From Cinnamomum chago (taxonomy: Eukaryota > Streptophyta > Magnoliopsida > Laurales > Lauraceae), in NCBI GenBank assembly GCA_038049695.1, contig CP142453.1, positions 761,501-825,500 of the forward strand: DNA of 64,000 bases, read 5' to 3'. The position numbers and the translations under genes were made by a program. Below the pieces are notes generated by a model. That model was not told the DNA's origin, did not search any database, and saw only the letters and a list, made by a program, of their open reading frames with translations. This document shows positions 1 through 12,451 of the stretch, piece by piece (position 1 is the stretch's first letter; every line of letters starts with the position of its first letter).

Positions 1-541
1 TTTGGAGGACATTTTTTATTAATGAGAGAAGACTGGGGAAGAAGAAAAGGCCTAGAATTTAAGTATAAAAGAGTGATCAGTAGCTGCACTCTAAACTTGA
101 ATTTAAAATAATAATAATAAATAGGTGCACTATACCCAGTGAGTGACAAAATTTTGGAACTGACATGGTCAATGAACGATGGCCCAAAGAGTGCCCCGCA
201 CACAAGCACAAAAACAATAAATAAATAAAAAAAGCACATCAGATTAGAGGGAAAAACAATTACCCAACTTTTCCGGCAAGTAATATAAATATGAATGTCT
301 TCCATAAACTAATGACCTTTTAGGTTACATGTTTTCCATTATCTACACTGTTGTATCAAAAGTTGCAGTACATCATATCCATTCGCTTTAGTTAAACTCC
401 AACAAGCCAGGGAAAAAAAAAGGACTACAAAGAGCTTAAAAAGAATGACACTTTCAACTGCGCTCAAATGGCCTCATAAACTCAAGCCGATATCAATTTA
501 GAGTAGGAACTAGAACAGCACCAATGAACACCTACTAGTGT

Positions 542-3500
542 CTATTTTGACATCTGCTCCGATGGTTCCTCAGCTCCACCTTCATGAACTAGCTGATAAA
601 GACACAGTTCAAAACATAAGTTATTTTCCATCCCTCCGAAAAAAAAGCATAAATTAACTTCAGTAATCAGTTAAAACTCAACCAGAAATGTAAATTTCAA
701 TATTTTCTCATCATCGTTTATGTTTTGAGGATTCATAGCTTAATCTCAAGACTTCAACTCGCAAAGAACCAGTCTATGAAATACAATTCAAAACTCAAAT
801 AGGTCTTCTGGTGGAATATATTTGTAAGAATTGGTAGAACAACTAATTTATATAACAGCAATGATCCTATGCTGTGACGACAGGCAGTTTCAATGCTTAT
901 GACTTCAGTTGACCTAGGTGGCACCCACCTTTGCTTGATCTAACCCATTTGTATCACATGCTCCACCATGAATACGCACCTGCCCAAATTTGCACTATAA
1001 TTGGAGCTGTTTACACTATTCACTGGTGGATTGATCATTGTGTATAAGACGTGATTAACTCTATGCTTACTCATATTTTTCTTTTACACATTGACCAATC
1101 CAATAGTGCATATCTCTCTCAGTGGAGTTCTTCACACTTTTTATACATTTAATAATTATTTTATTTTTCAAAAATCCTAGAGTTCTTCACATTTTTTTTT
1201 AACATTTATTAACTAATTTATTTTCCAAAAATTCTCCCAATAATATCGCAAGAAGACCCCCCAAATTTGAAAAAAAACATTCAGGCTTTTTTCCTGGACT
1301 CACTTCCTGAGTATGATTTTTTCTAACAATGCTAGGAATCTGGTTTTTATAACAAAGCTAGGAATCCTAAAAAAAAAAGAGTAGAATCTAGGCAAACAGG
1401 CCAAAGAGAACTATGGTTGAGAGAAAAGAGATGAGTGTATAATACCAAAGAACCAATTTGCTCATAAGCTTCCATTACTTTCGGATCTTCTTCATCTTCA
1501 TACCCAACCTGCATTATCCGTGGGCCATTGACAGACCATAGAGCTCTTCGTCCTGCCTCCTGGAATAAGATCAACATTACGGGAAATGTAAGCCGAACAT
1601 GCACCCTGAAGTATTTCCTAGGATAAGGCACAAGTCGAAGATAAGAAATACATGATAAAAGGAAAATCCAATGCCACAGATAAGAAATACATGATAAAAG
1701 GAAAACCCAACGCCACAATTCCATAAAACCCAAAATACATGAGAGATTTTTCTTAGCTTCTAAAATGACAAGGAAACAAACAAATTTTAAAAGAATTTTT
1801 TACGAAAACCTGTCTATTTTTTTAACCCCATCACTTTCATTCTTCCAATGCTCCAAAACCCATCTCTATCGAGTCTCGAGCTCTCTTTAAAATAGATGCA
1901 AACCAGAGAAAAAAAAAAAAACTTATATTCATCATCCCTTGAACCAAGCAGTGTTGTTCTTTATGAGGTTTGACCGTCATACTATTTTTTTCCCATTTCT
2001 TCTCTTGTATTGTATTTTGTATATTGTTTATCTTCTATGCGTCACCTTTTCTTTTTCCCTATATAAAAAAGTTAAATGGTAGAAATGAATGCTTATGAAT
2101 ACCAGATGAGAGTTGTATCTGCAAAATTTTGGATTCATTTGAAAAAGTTTTTTTTTTCTCTGTTTTGCAGCTTCTTTGAAGAGAGCTCGAGACTTTAAAG
2201 AGCCAAGATTTGAAACACGGGAAGGAAGAAAGTGACGAGGTTAAGAAAAAATATACGAACAGTGGCGATATCACCACTAGGGGCATTTTTGTCCCCAAAA
2301 CAGTACAACACCCTCTGCCATTGTTTCTATGTTTTTGTATACTTATTTGTCTAATCGGAGTTTAAGCCCTTTTTTCCCATAAAAATCCCAATTTTAAACG
2401 TTGGAAGGTAAGTTGGTGTTTGTCCTTTTAACACTAATTCTGTCCATCCACTGTAAAGCTACAATATATTTTCTTACATGATGGCCCTCAAATGATCAAA
2501 ATGCAGTAAATAATTAATTTAAAATCCATTTTGAGTTCCGCAATCCTCACAAGAAACCTAGCACTGCAAAAAAATATTTATATGCAACAGCCATCTTTAG
2601 ATTTAGATTAGGGGAGTGAGTTCCTGCCATTTATTCTCTTAGGACTATTTTATCTTGTTTCTCCTGGCTTTTTTTTTCCTGGTGGTGTGGGGGGTGGTGG
2701 TGGTGGTTTTTGGTTCTCTTACATTAGGTTTGCAATTTGCATGAATTGGCAGATGAATTGAATATGAAAATGGAGGGCCGTACAAAGCACCAACATCAAG
2801 GTCATAATTTAATATAAATTAGAGTGAGAAATTTGTGATAAAAGAATGCTTAAGCAAATTCAGATGATTCGATGCTAGAAAATTTGACCTGTAATGCAAT
2901 CAAGTATATAGCTTCCAGTGCCTGCACACGAATATCTGGATCATCAACTAGCTCTCGTTCATGTGAAAGGACATTCCCAAGCTCAAGTGGCATTTTTGAT
3001 GTGTCCTCTTCTCTATAAGCCTGAAATTGACCCACCAGACAAGGATAAAAATGTTACAACGGAAGAATTTCAATATTGCTAAAGAATCATGAGGCAAGAA
3101 TCACATTTGGAAAGATTTGGAGTATTTTTTTTTTTTTAATACTACAATAGGTGGCATGGGTGTGCGGGGTTCTCCAGGTTATCAAGAAGCAGACAAGAGC
3201 TTGGATCCGGTACCTTCTCTGTGGAGAAGGGGATCCCTAGCATACTACCTAAACGTTGTTGGCAAATAGAAACTTTTAACTTCAAAATAAATGGTTCGCA
3301 ATTGATATGACAAACTGAAACTAGACCACTATCACCATCATCCTAACTGCCTTTTTATCTTTTGTGGTGTGTGTACGTGTTCCCCTAAAAAGCATATCCC
3401 TATATGCTCCTAAATTAGCAAACTCTCCATCTAATGTTAGTTATGCACTGGTTTTGCAACCCTCAAACTGGTCATTTCTCTCAAAGGGATCATCAACTTC

Positions 3501-6500
3501 TTTGTCAATAGTCTTGCCCCAATTATTTAGCAGTGGTGCTACTCACCCCGATGGGGAGCCCCGACTGGGAGCCCGGGTCGGGGCTCCCCCATCGGGGTGA
3601 GTAGACAACATTTGGGAAATTTATTTCTACAATTGGCCCTCTTCAAAGACATGCTCTTTATAACTCAGCCAAACTTACCTTTCCTCAACGCTTCGTTGCA
3701 GGTCTTGTTCTCCCCCTTCCAGTTCCTTTAACACCTTCGATATGTCATACAAGGATTATTTTTGGCAATCTTTGTAAACCCCAAATTATTCAGCTGACAT
3801 TCCTTAATTCTGTCCTTTCTTATAAATTCACACAGCCATCTTAGCATGTGCATCTAAGATGCATAAAAAGAAGGGTCCCACTGCCATCTTACAAAAACAC
3901 CCCTTATCGAAGTCACACAACAATTGCATTACCCTCCACTATCTTGTCTCCACTTTGCCCATCCTGTGCCGATTCAAAACTGAATTGACTACCCAGCCAT
4001 TACAGACTTTCCCATTTATGCACCATGCATGTTACTATTAATCAAACTCTATATGGAACACGTCAATCTAATTACAACAATGACAGTACACATGTATATA
4101 TGAATACATAATATGTATGAAGCATATGCACATGCTTAATGTGAATTGTTGACCAGAAACATGTTTTCATGGCATGATAGAGATCACATTGAGATTAGAA
4201 GACTTTTGCGCCAATTCAAACATACAAATTACACACCAAATAGGATTGACAGTAACTTCACTGCTGCTCATGTAATCTGATTCAACTTGAGAGCACACAG
4301 AGGTTTGGTTTTATCATCAAAAGAACAAATTTTCTCTATGCAGATTTACCAACAATCCAATGCTTAGATTGGAAACTGTTTATAGAATGTGGTTTCCAGT
4401 CTACTCTAATAAAAGAAAAAGGATACAACAATAAAAAGGCATAATTTTCAAAATTTTAATTTATGTGTATCACATTTGTTCAGAAGTAATGCAATTGAAC
4501 CTATGTTAAAGGATGAAGAATATTGCCTGTTTGCCAGCAACAGGCAAAAGTAAAGCTGGCCAAAGAAACTCTGAAATTAAAAGCAAATTTTGTAGCTGAT
4601 TCTCAGCTTCAAAACAACAATTGCGAATGGTTCCAGAAACCTGCAAGCGCAGCTATAAATCTTATTAGAGATTCAGCACCATTGACAGGAAATATCAGTA
4701 AAGAAATTTTGTCAAATAAAATTAAGATGACATAAAAAATATTTGGCATGTTTTGTTAAAACACAGACTATTTTACCATGAGCAATGAGACATGAGCTTG
4801 AAGCATAAAAAAATTGAAGTTTTTTTTTTTTTTTGAAGGGTTTTTTATTAAGGATATAGTTTTTTTTTTTGGAAACATGAATTCATCACGAATTCCAGCC
4901 GTCACCACCATTCTCACAAAATATTATAATTTTCATGCCAGCCATGATTGTCAGGATTGCTCAGTATATTTTGGAGAGAGAGAGCTATATAGGACTTTTG
5001 GTACAGTTGCAACTGTTGGGTTGAATGTCTTGTATTCTGGGTTGATTGGTCTCCTATGTCAGTCAAGATACCAGTTTAAGGGTTCAGGGGTATTTTGGTA
5101 ATCTTGTACCAGGTATAACTTTACCCTACCCCTAGAAGAGGGAGAAGGAAGAAAAAGAACAGGGGCAGAAGTGATGAAAATACTCCCTTTTGTCTGTAGA
5201 CATAGACACACTGCTGGACCAAATTATATCTTACTATGGTGCGCTAGTTTATTTGTTGTTTGCATCATGGTTGTGATCGATGACAGGTTCCACCGTAAGC
5301 AGCAACTGGATCTGTCTTGGATGAGTTGATGCACATTGACAACTAGTTCATAAACCAAGGATTTGAACCATTCCTGGCCATTATGGTGCTAGCCTAGTGT
5401 ATAGTGTTTTCGATAAATCAGGCCAAATAGGGCCATCCAGACAGGCCTTTAGGTGGACAATTATTCATGCTTGGCCAACTTAGTTAATGGTGGCCTGGTC
5501 CCAGCCTACATTGATTTCTGAAATAGTTTATAACACAACACAAAAAAAAAGGAGCTATATTATCAGTCCCTACCTAGTCGAGGCCGGCCCAGTCATATTG
5601 GGAAAAGGCCAAAACTAGTGTTTTCCCCCCTATTTTCTTGTTGTGGGATAATGTTAAAGGCTATTTTTGGGTCCTTTTGCACTGCTGTTGGAAGATCAAA
5701 ACTTCATTCTCAAGAAAGTCTTAAGCATTCAAAGCCAGGAGGTAATGTTCACCCAGCTGAATGAAAACCAAATGCAACAACCTACTCAAGTTCATTCTAA
5801 GTAGTTAAAATGGATGTGGATTAAATTCACAGGAGTTCTATTTTTTTAATCTTTTTAATAATTTTTCACATTTTTTTGGAGGTCTCCAGGGTGCGGCTCG
5901 CTTCACTCGGCCAAGTACCACGCGACTCAAGGGGTCGGCTCGACTCAAGGATGACCAAGTTGACCCTGGAGTCTGAGTTTTAAATCCTTGTAATTGACCA
6001 CTCATGGGTCCAGGGTTTGGTCAAACCTATTGCCTTCCCTAAATAAGGTCCCCCACCTAAAAGATTTTTTCCGGGATGTAAAACTTGTTTCACATCAATC
6101 TGTATATGATCATTCCTAATACTAAAAAAATTGTAGTTCCCACTATCAATGTGTTTCATGTCTGACACCCATGTCCATGTAGCAGCAACACGTGTCAATG
6201 TGCAACTTGCATGGTGAATATAAAAGCTTTTTACCTTAAATGATGCAGTTGCATATAGAAAGTAAAATGACCAGTTTATTTGCAACACAAATAAGAAACC
6301 CAACTAAAAATTCCCTCAACGTTAAGGGTGAATACCAGATTAAACCTGCTTATCACAAATTGGGACACTAATCCCTTTTTTCTTCAAAAACAAATTGGAT
6401 GCCAATGCATCAAATACACTGAGAACAGAATTTTAGTTTCATCTCATTTCAAGGCTGGTTTTCACTTTTTCTTGAAGTGTTTTTTATTAAACCATCATGA

Positions 6501-9500
6501 TAATCATTTTTTTAATCATCATACCCCTTTCTTTCGCAGAAGACTTGTTGAATCAAACTGTGGAAGGATTTGCTTAAGAAGGCCTCGCTTAGGGTCCAAC
6601 AGAATTTTCCTTCCTGCTTCCATTTTTGAGATGTTTACAAGTATAGAGCCAACATGCTCGAAGGGATCCTCTGCTTCACATTCAAAAGAAAAGAAAAGAA
6701 AATTTGTCATGACTTAATAAACTAAAATGGTACCAGAAAAACATGACATGATGGATTAATCAAATTAATGCAGATTAGAGGGCATTCGTATAATTGGAAG
6801 AATAATTCCAACTAGCCCCCTCCATCATAGCATAACTTACATGGTTGATAAGAATGTGTTAAATCGTAGACAATCTGGACTGGTGGTCCCATTAATGTAG
6901 CTAGCCCAAGGCAAATCTGTGTGGGCCCAAGGGTCCCACTTTGATTGACAACAATTCCCAAAGAAAGGACTCGTGAAATTCCATTTTACCATTAGCTTCT
7001 TATATTAAGGAAACCCAATTTCTCTTGAGAATATGATTTACCATTATGTTATTTACTGAGTGTAGGGGTCTAGTATGACAGTTCGCCTTAGCTACTTTTC
7101 AATAGCTGAATTGCCACAATTAAACTTTTGTTCCTCTAATGGTTATGATTCTTATTTTCAATTATCTAAGCATGTAGGGCTGTCACCAAAGACACCTTTT
7201 TATTGTAACATAGATGAATATACACTTTGTTGTTTGTGGAGAAAACAAATCATGCAGAAAGCACCAAAGGAGATAGCCCTTCAGGCATAGCCTTCTCAAT
7301 CTCAAACTAGCACGCAGCATGGGGTTAGATGTGATGCCTGCTATATTTGCACGACTGGTTCAGATGCTGTCTGGAGTGCATTAACAGATTTACTTGCAGA
7401 ACTAAGTGAGGAGACAGGTTCATATTGCCCACTTGCATTTCCTGACTACTCGTTCAATGCTACTGCCGTAAGAAATATGCAGTTCCTACTCAAAGAACAA
7501 TCCAACCACGTGGATTGAAATTCTCAACAACAAACACATGCTTTCAATACACTTGGAAATTATACATACATGTGGCAAGAATTCCTCTTTAAGGAGTTGC
7601 TGGATTATCCATTTAATCCCTTGCTCACTTGTGGGCTGTGGCATACTTAAAACAACAATATATACAAGGAATTCTTCATTAACAGAAAAACCAGCCCATT
7701 TCTTTGGAACACAATAGGAACCTGGTAGGTCAGGTTTTATGAGAACTGGGGCTGATTCATTTCAAAATTGAACTTTTTGAATAAGATTAATTGCTGGAAT
7801 TTTGTCATGGATGCCGGAAATATGTACTTGGAAGTTGTTCGCCTGAGATCAAGCAGAGCTTGTCCAAGTTAGTCAATGCCAATTCCTTTTATTTCATCAA
7901 ATTAGTGTCAGATGAATCCAGGCTGCATCAGTGGTAAGCCGTTTTTCATCAATTAAAAGCTATGTGCATGTTCCACAAAGCAACACCTACAACACTGGTC
8001 ATCTGTGGACTTGAACAGAAGTACACAGGTCCATACTGTTCAATTGTGGGGCCCATCTGTATTGAATATAGCATAAGAATAATGGTGATCGGATGCTTAC
8101 CATCATCCAATATGGAGCAGGCAAATGGATCACTCAAATGAAAACTATCAGAAATCAAAATTCAATGGGCAAAGACAGATGGTTCACTGTTTGAATCGCG
8201 TAGAGTGGCATAAATGCAATGTAATGAAGTTACAGTCACAATGCTTTGTGGAAAATGGACTTATTAGCAAAGTGACGTGGTTGAAATACAGACTTTGTGC
8301 AACATCATGCAAATTATGTGCATGCATTAAGCAGCAGCAAGTGTAATTCATGGACTAGCCGCCTAAAAAACTAGGAGGAAAAAGCATCAGACCCAAAAAG
8401 TCAGAAAGCTTACCCTTTGCTTCACTTGAAGATCTGCAAAATGATCTCACAAGCTTTGAAATATACAATCCTTGCACTTTCTCATCTTCTAGCTGGAGAA
8501 ATGAGTGAGAAGTTATTATATACCTAAGCAAACTGGGCACACCAAAAGGCTATTATTACAGCATAGTTGCAACAAGGTGAACACTTCAATTGGCATAAAC
8601 TCAAGCTTCTAGTATTAGAAAACAAGCAACATTTTCATCGGCAAGAACCCACATGTCTACAGGAACAAAAAGATTAATAATCTGAATCTCAAAGTTGGTT
8701 GATAGAAGCCACTTTAAAGTGAAATAGAGTACTGCAAGTACCTGTATTTGTAACCTATTCACATTGAGAGAGAGAGAGAGAGAGAACTAGCCTAATAACA
8801 TGTTGTCATCATCGTCAAAGAAAGACCGAAGCATTATCCCATTATGGGTTCAACTACTCCATTCACTCATCCCTACTGTCACCAGGCAACCTAACATGTA
8901 TCTTCTAACAAGTACCTTGAGTTTTCATTTGCTTCACATTCCTTTGTTACCCTACATTTGGAATAATTTAGTTCTTTGTTCAGGCTTGTTTCCTTTCTAC
9001 TAAACACAAAGCCAAACTATCTCAAACAGCAATCATTTATTCTCCCCCGTAATGGAGGAACATGTAGTGTGGTCATTCCAAATTATATCTTTCCTTGTTA
9101 CCCCAGACATCTATCTTAGCTATCACATCTAAACTATATGTTCTTTGTAGCCTCGCCCTTTCTTGATCCACAAAATTCGCATAAAAAAAATGTTATCTTA
9201 TAAAATGACAAATGGAGCTTAAGAACACATAATCTCTACTAGCTTGTCCGTTGAAGTCTCAGACTAGTGAGTAGTGAGAGCAACCTGTAGCGTGGTCATT
9301 CCTAATTATATCTTTCCTTGTTACCCCAGACATCTATCTTAACCATCACATCTAAACTATATGTTCTTTGTAGCCTTCCCCTTTCTTGATGCACAAAATT
9401 CGCATAAAAAAAAATGTTATCTTATAAAATGACAAGTGGAGCGTCAGATCACATAATTTCTACTAGCTTGTCCGGTGCAGTCTTAGACTAGAGAATTACA

Positions 9501-10679
9501 CTTCAGTCTTCAATCTGTTGTGTATGGCCTAGGAATTGCATCCAGGGTTCCTCAGAGTCACACCAAGGCTACAGAGTCGCACCACCCCGATAAGAAGTAT
9601 TCACTCAAAAGTTGGTTCAGAAAACCAGACAATAACTCTTTTGTAACTGCACAATCACAGATTGATAAGGGCATTCAAATGCATTTAGAACTGAGAAATT
9701 GAATACCAACATGCTTTTAGTAACACAGAGAACTGGAAAAAAAAAAAAAAAAACATATAGACAAGAGTGTGCTTAGAGGAACATGCAGACAACACCTGAA
9801 GCAGTGAAGCAATACCCGCATCTGATTGTGTGAGATTAAGGAGAAGCATAACCAAGAGCCGCCTAATGCCTGAATCCTGTTTGTAAAGAAACTCCATGGC
9901 TGTTTTTACCATCCCCACTCTGACCATCTTTTCGGATAGTTCTGAATTTTGTGACAGATTTACGAGAGCTTCAGCGGCAGGTTCTGAAATTTCCTGAAAA
10001 ATTAAACAGTAGAATTAGTTTATGAAACTGGAATTCTCAAAGAAGAAACTCCTTGGAAAAGTTCAGACAAGGTGATCCATGCACATTGTAGCAGGCAACC
10101 AAACATGTATCTTCAATTATAACAGAAGATGAGGAGTACTAAACCACCTTCTTTTCGCCTAAAAGCGCAGAAAGAGAGGGCAAGGCGATATCAGAATGCC
10201 TGGTAAGAGAGAGCAGCCCATCCTCAGAACCAGTTAAGCCTCTGACAATGTCAACTGCCATCTTCTTAATCTGCCAAGACATGAATGTTAAAGCAAGAAC
10301 AACAATTGCAATGCCCCAGATGGTATTACGGTATTATGATACTGAAATACTAAGAAAAAACACTTCTTGGGTATCGACCACGAGGGGAAAAAAACACTTC
10401 TTGGGTATCCAGTATGATATTAGATATGGAAAATTGAAGAAACAGACCCATATGCAAACCAACACAACTGTTACAGGATTCTGCGTGATGGGTGGAATTA
10501 TTCTGGGTTTCTTTCCAATCCAGTCAGAGGAAATCGTCGAAAAAGTGTCAAAACACAGCAAAATCCATCCTCACAATTTCTTTTGGGGAATATAAATTGA
10601 GGGGCGGAGGACAAAAACAGCTTACTTGTGGAGATGGGGAAGATAAGAATCCGATCAGTTCTTCTGCTTCCGTCGCCAT
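542..10679 (-). CDS. HGH1: HGH1-type armadillo-repeat protein (FAM203 family), 9 coding exons
   Basis: Coding exons on the minus strand: 10626-10679, 10148-10270, 9796-9993, 8414-8492, 6525-6670, 4527-4640, 2889-3020, 1446-1559 and 542-592. They total 1011 nt (336 aa plus TAG) and every junction keeps the frame. The start is the ATG of MATEAEELIGFLSSPSPQ, just downstream of a TATA-like box. The protein is helical ARM-repeat throughout (EPAAEALVNLSQNSE, VRGLTGSEDGLLSL). Recognisable conserved blocks are EDPFEHVGSILVNIS, VSGTIRNCCFEAENQL, EEDTSKMPLELG and QEAGRRALWSVNGPRI, and the tail is acidic and short. The family (DUF383/DUF384; yeast Hgh1) helps the TRiC/CCT chaperonin fold elongation factor eEF2, and the length is typical. 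Introns run from 154 to 1884 nt and hold repeats. Intron 6 has a GC donor (CAG/GCAATA). All other introns are GT-AG. Family assignment and exon model rest on remembered conservation plus splice and phase logic; no alignment was run. Confidence 0.93.
1800..2265. repeat. Imperfect long inverted repeat (foldback element) in HGH1 intron 7
   Basis: The arms around 1808-1920 and 2140-2255 are imperfect reverse complements. Both contain the core AGTCTCGAGCTCTCTT in opposite orientation and are followed by matching A-rich and T-rich tracts. The arms are diverged by many substitutions, which suggests an old non-autonomous foldback insertion. Confidence 0.5.
3540..3603. repeat. GC-rich near-perfect hairpin in HGH1 intron 6
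   Basis: A 26-nt left arm (3540-3565) and a 27-nt right arm (3577-3603) are complementary except for one extra base, around an 11-nt loop. The arms contain CACCCCGATGGGGAGC and its complement. The surroundings are AT-rich intron. No clear target duplication was found. It could be a tiny foldback element or a structured intronic RNA. Confidence 0.85.
9060..9500. repeat. Two-copy tandem duplication, about 223-bp unit, HGH1 intron 3
   Basis: The stretch from GTGGTCATTCC at about 9069 recurs at about 9292. Both copies share ATATCTTTCCTTGTTACCCC, the CACAAAATTCGCATAAAA block and AGCTTGTCCG near their ends. The copies differ at scattered single bases. It lies wholly inside the intron and does not touch splice sites. 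Confidence 0.85.
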
Positions 10680-10829
10680 TGATTTCAGTCGAAGAGGTAT
10701 GGAAGGAAGAGTACAAGAGATTTCAGTAGCGGAAGGAAGGGAGAGAAGAGGAGGCTTGAATCGGGAAGGAGTCACTTTCACACTGGGAGAGGGAAGACTG
10801 GAAGAGTATCTCTATCAGAAGAAAGAAAG

Positions 10830-10846
10830 GTATATTTATATATGAC
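10830..10846 (-). promoter_or_regulatory. Probable TATA box of HGH1
   Basis: The minus strand reads TATATAAATATA about 155 nt upstream of the HGH1 ATG. This would give a 5' UTR of roughly 125-135 nt. The position is inferred from the motif alone. Confidence 0.5.
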
Positions 10847-10998
10847 CCCTCTGACTAATTTAGTAGTTCCGAAAAGGGGCCATGACCTCTTACTTTTACT
10901 TTTACAAGCAACCCCCTCTGTTCATCTTAATATCTCAATCAACCCACCTTAGCTTGCAATTGAAAGGCCAGTCCGTCGTTGAAATTTGACATAAAAAA

Positions 10999-11745
10999 GA
11001 TATGATTTTATCAAAAAAAAAAAAAAAAACTTAATGTAGCCATTGGAACGGATTGGACAAATTATCTAAACATGCACCAAGTAGGGCAATTTGCCACAAA
11101 ACCCATTTTTTTACCACTTTTTTCGATGGTCGATATCGACAATCATTTTTAAGTGTTGTGAGTCGATATTGACTCTGGGTAGCCAGAAATAAATAGTTTT
11201 CCTCATCTTTTCCACTCTTCTTCTTTTCCCCAGACTCAATCTAACGATGGAAAAAACAATTTTTTGGGGCCTGTTTGGATTTGTGCTCCTCTATAATGAA
11301 TCACTCTCAGTAGTGTTGAATGTTGATGATAGTCATTTCTCGACTACTTCAACAGTTCAAAATGTTGATGGGAAATGTACAAGAAACCTCCTTTTGAACC
11401 ATCGAAGAAGTCGATAAATAATAGTCATCAACATTCAACACTACCATGAGTGATTCATTCTTGAGTAGCACAAATCCAAACAGGCTCCAAAATTGTTTTT
11501 TCTATCATTGGATTTGGTTTGGGAAAGAGAGGAAGAAAGAAGAAGATGAGGAAAATTATTTGTTTCTACCTGCCCCATGGTCGATATCGACCCTCAACAC
11601 TTAAAATGATGGTCAATATCAACCATCGAAAAAAAGTGGTAAAAAAATGTGTTTTAGAGCGAATTGCCCTATTTGGTGCATGTTTAGATGATTTGTCCAT
11701 TTCTGTCTAATGACCACATTAAGTGTTTTTTTGGATAAAATCATC
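10999..11745. mobile_element. 747-bp almost fully palindromic MITE (long terminal inverted repeats)
   Basis: The left arm (from about 10999) and right arm (ending about 11745) are reverse complements over some 330 nt each, meeting near 11372. Matching landmarks are GATTTTATC at both outer ends, TAAACATGCACCAA, ATGGTCGATATCGAC, and the inner CCTGTTTGGATTTGTGC block with its reverse complement in the right arm. The flanks carry A-rich TAAAAAA on both sides, so a target duplication is plausible but not unique. No coding capacity. It lies just upstream of HGH1. Confidence 0.75.
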
Positions 11746-12041
11746 TAAAAAAATGTCTAAGATGTAGACTAAGTTAAAGGGCTGATTAATCAAAATTAAC
11801 TCATAATTTAATTGTATTTTCACGTACTTTAATGCAAATGAGGCTGGATCTAAGAACCGTTCTATCAATTTAGGTGTATATATATATACACACACACACT
11901 CTCGATTAGATGAATGGATAGATGGGGTATATTTACCAATAGTCAAGGTGGTTGATCAAGTTTTTTCATTAATATAGGTGGCTATTTATAAAGACAAAAG
12001 GTTAGGTGGATTTGGCAATTGTAAACGGATTATTATTTTAT

Positions 12042-12330
12042 GGGCCTATTTCTTTACTATAATTTCTCACTGGAATTTTAGTGGTTGAGGTTTTTGAGAC
12101 ATGATGTCCTTTGCATTTTCAAATCCCCTGTTTCTTTACAAGAATATGAATTCCAGCACATAATAAGTCCCAATTAGCCTTTCAGAATTCTTGGAATTCC
12201 ACATTCTTTGTATTTTGATAGAATTCCAAAATGCTCATGCCCTTCGGAGGATTTGGAAATTCCACCTTGTCTAGGAACTCAAGAATTTCCCAAACAATAA
12301 TTCTTGGAATTTTAGTAAATGAACAGGCCC
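12042..12330. mobile_element. Tourist-like (PIF/Harbinger) MITE, 289 bp
   Basis: Terminal inverted repeats read GGGCCTATTTCTTTACTA on the left and GGGCCTGTTCATTTACTA on the right (reverse complement). They are flanked by a 3-bp direct repeat, TAT (12039-12041 and 12331-12333). The GGGCCTGTT-type ends and 3-bp duplication fit PIF/Harbinger. No ORF. Confidence 0.65.
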
Positions 12331-12451
12331 TATAAGTTTTCCCATAAAATCTGTTTATGGCCGCACGAGCATAAAAAATGCTAGAAATATTATAATGTTG
12401 TATTTTTCAGAGTTAACTTTTATTTTCTATGAAGAGATGATCTGCTACGTA

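Noticed and set aside
10248-10845. Plus-strand frames of 115-117 codons at the HGH1 5' end
   Set aside because: They are antisense to HGH1 exons 1-2, its first intron and leader, and have no protein motif.
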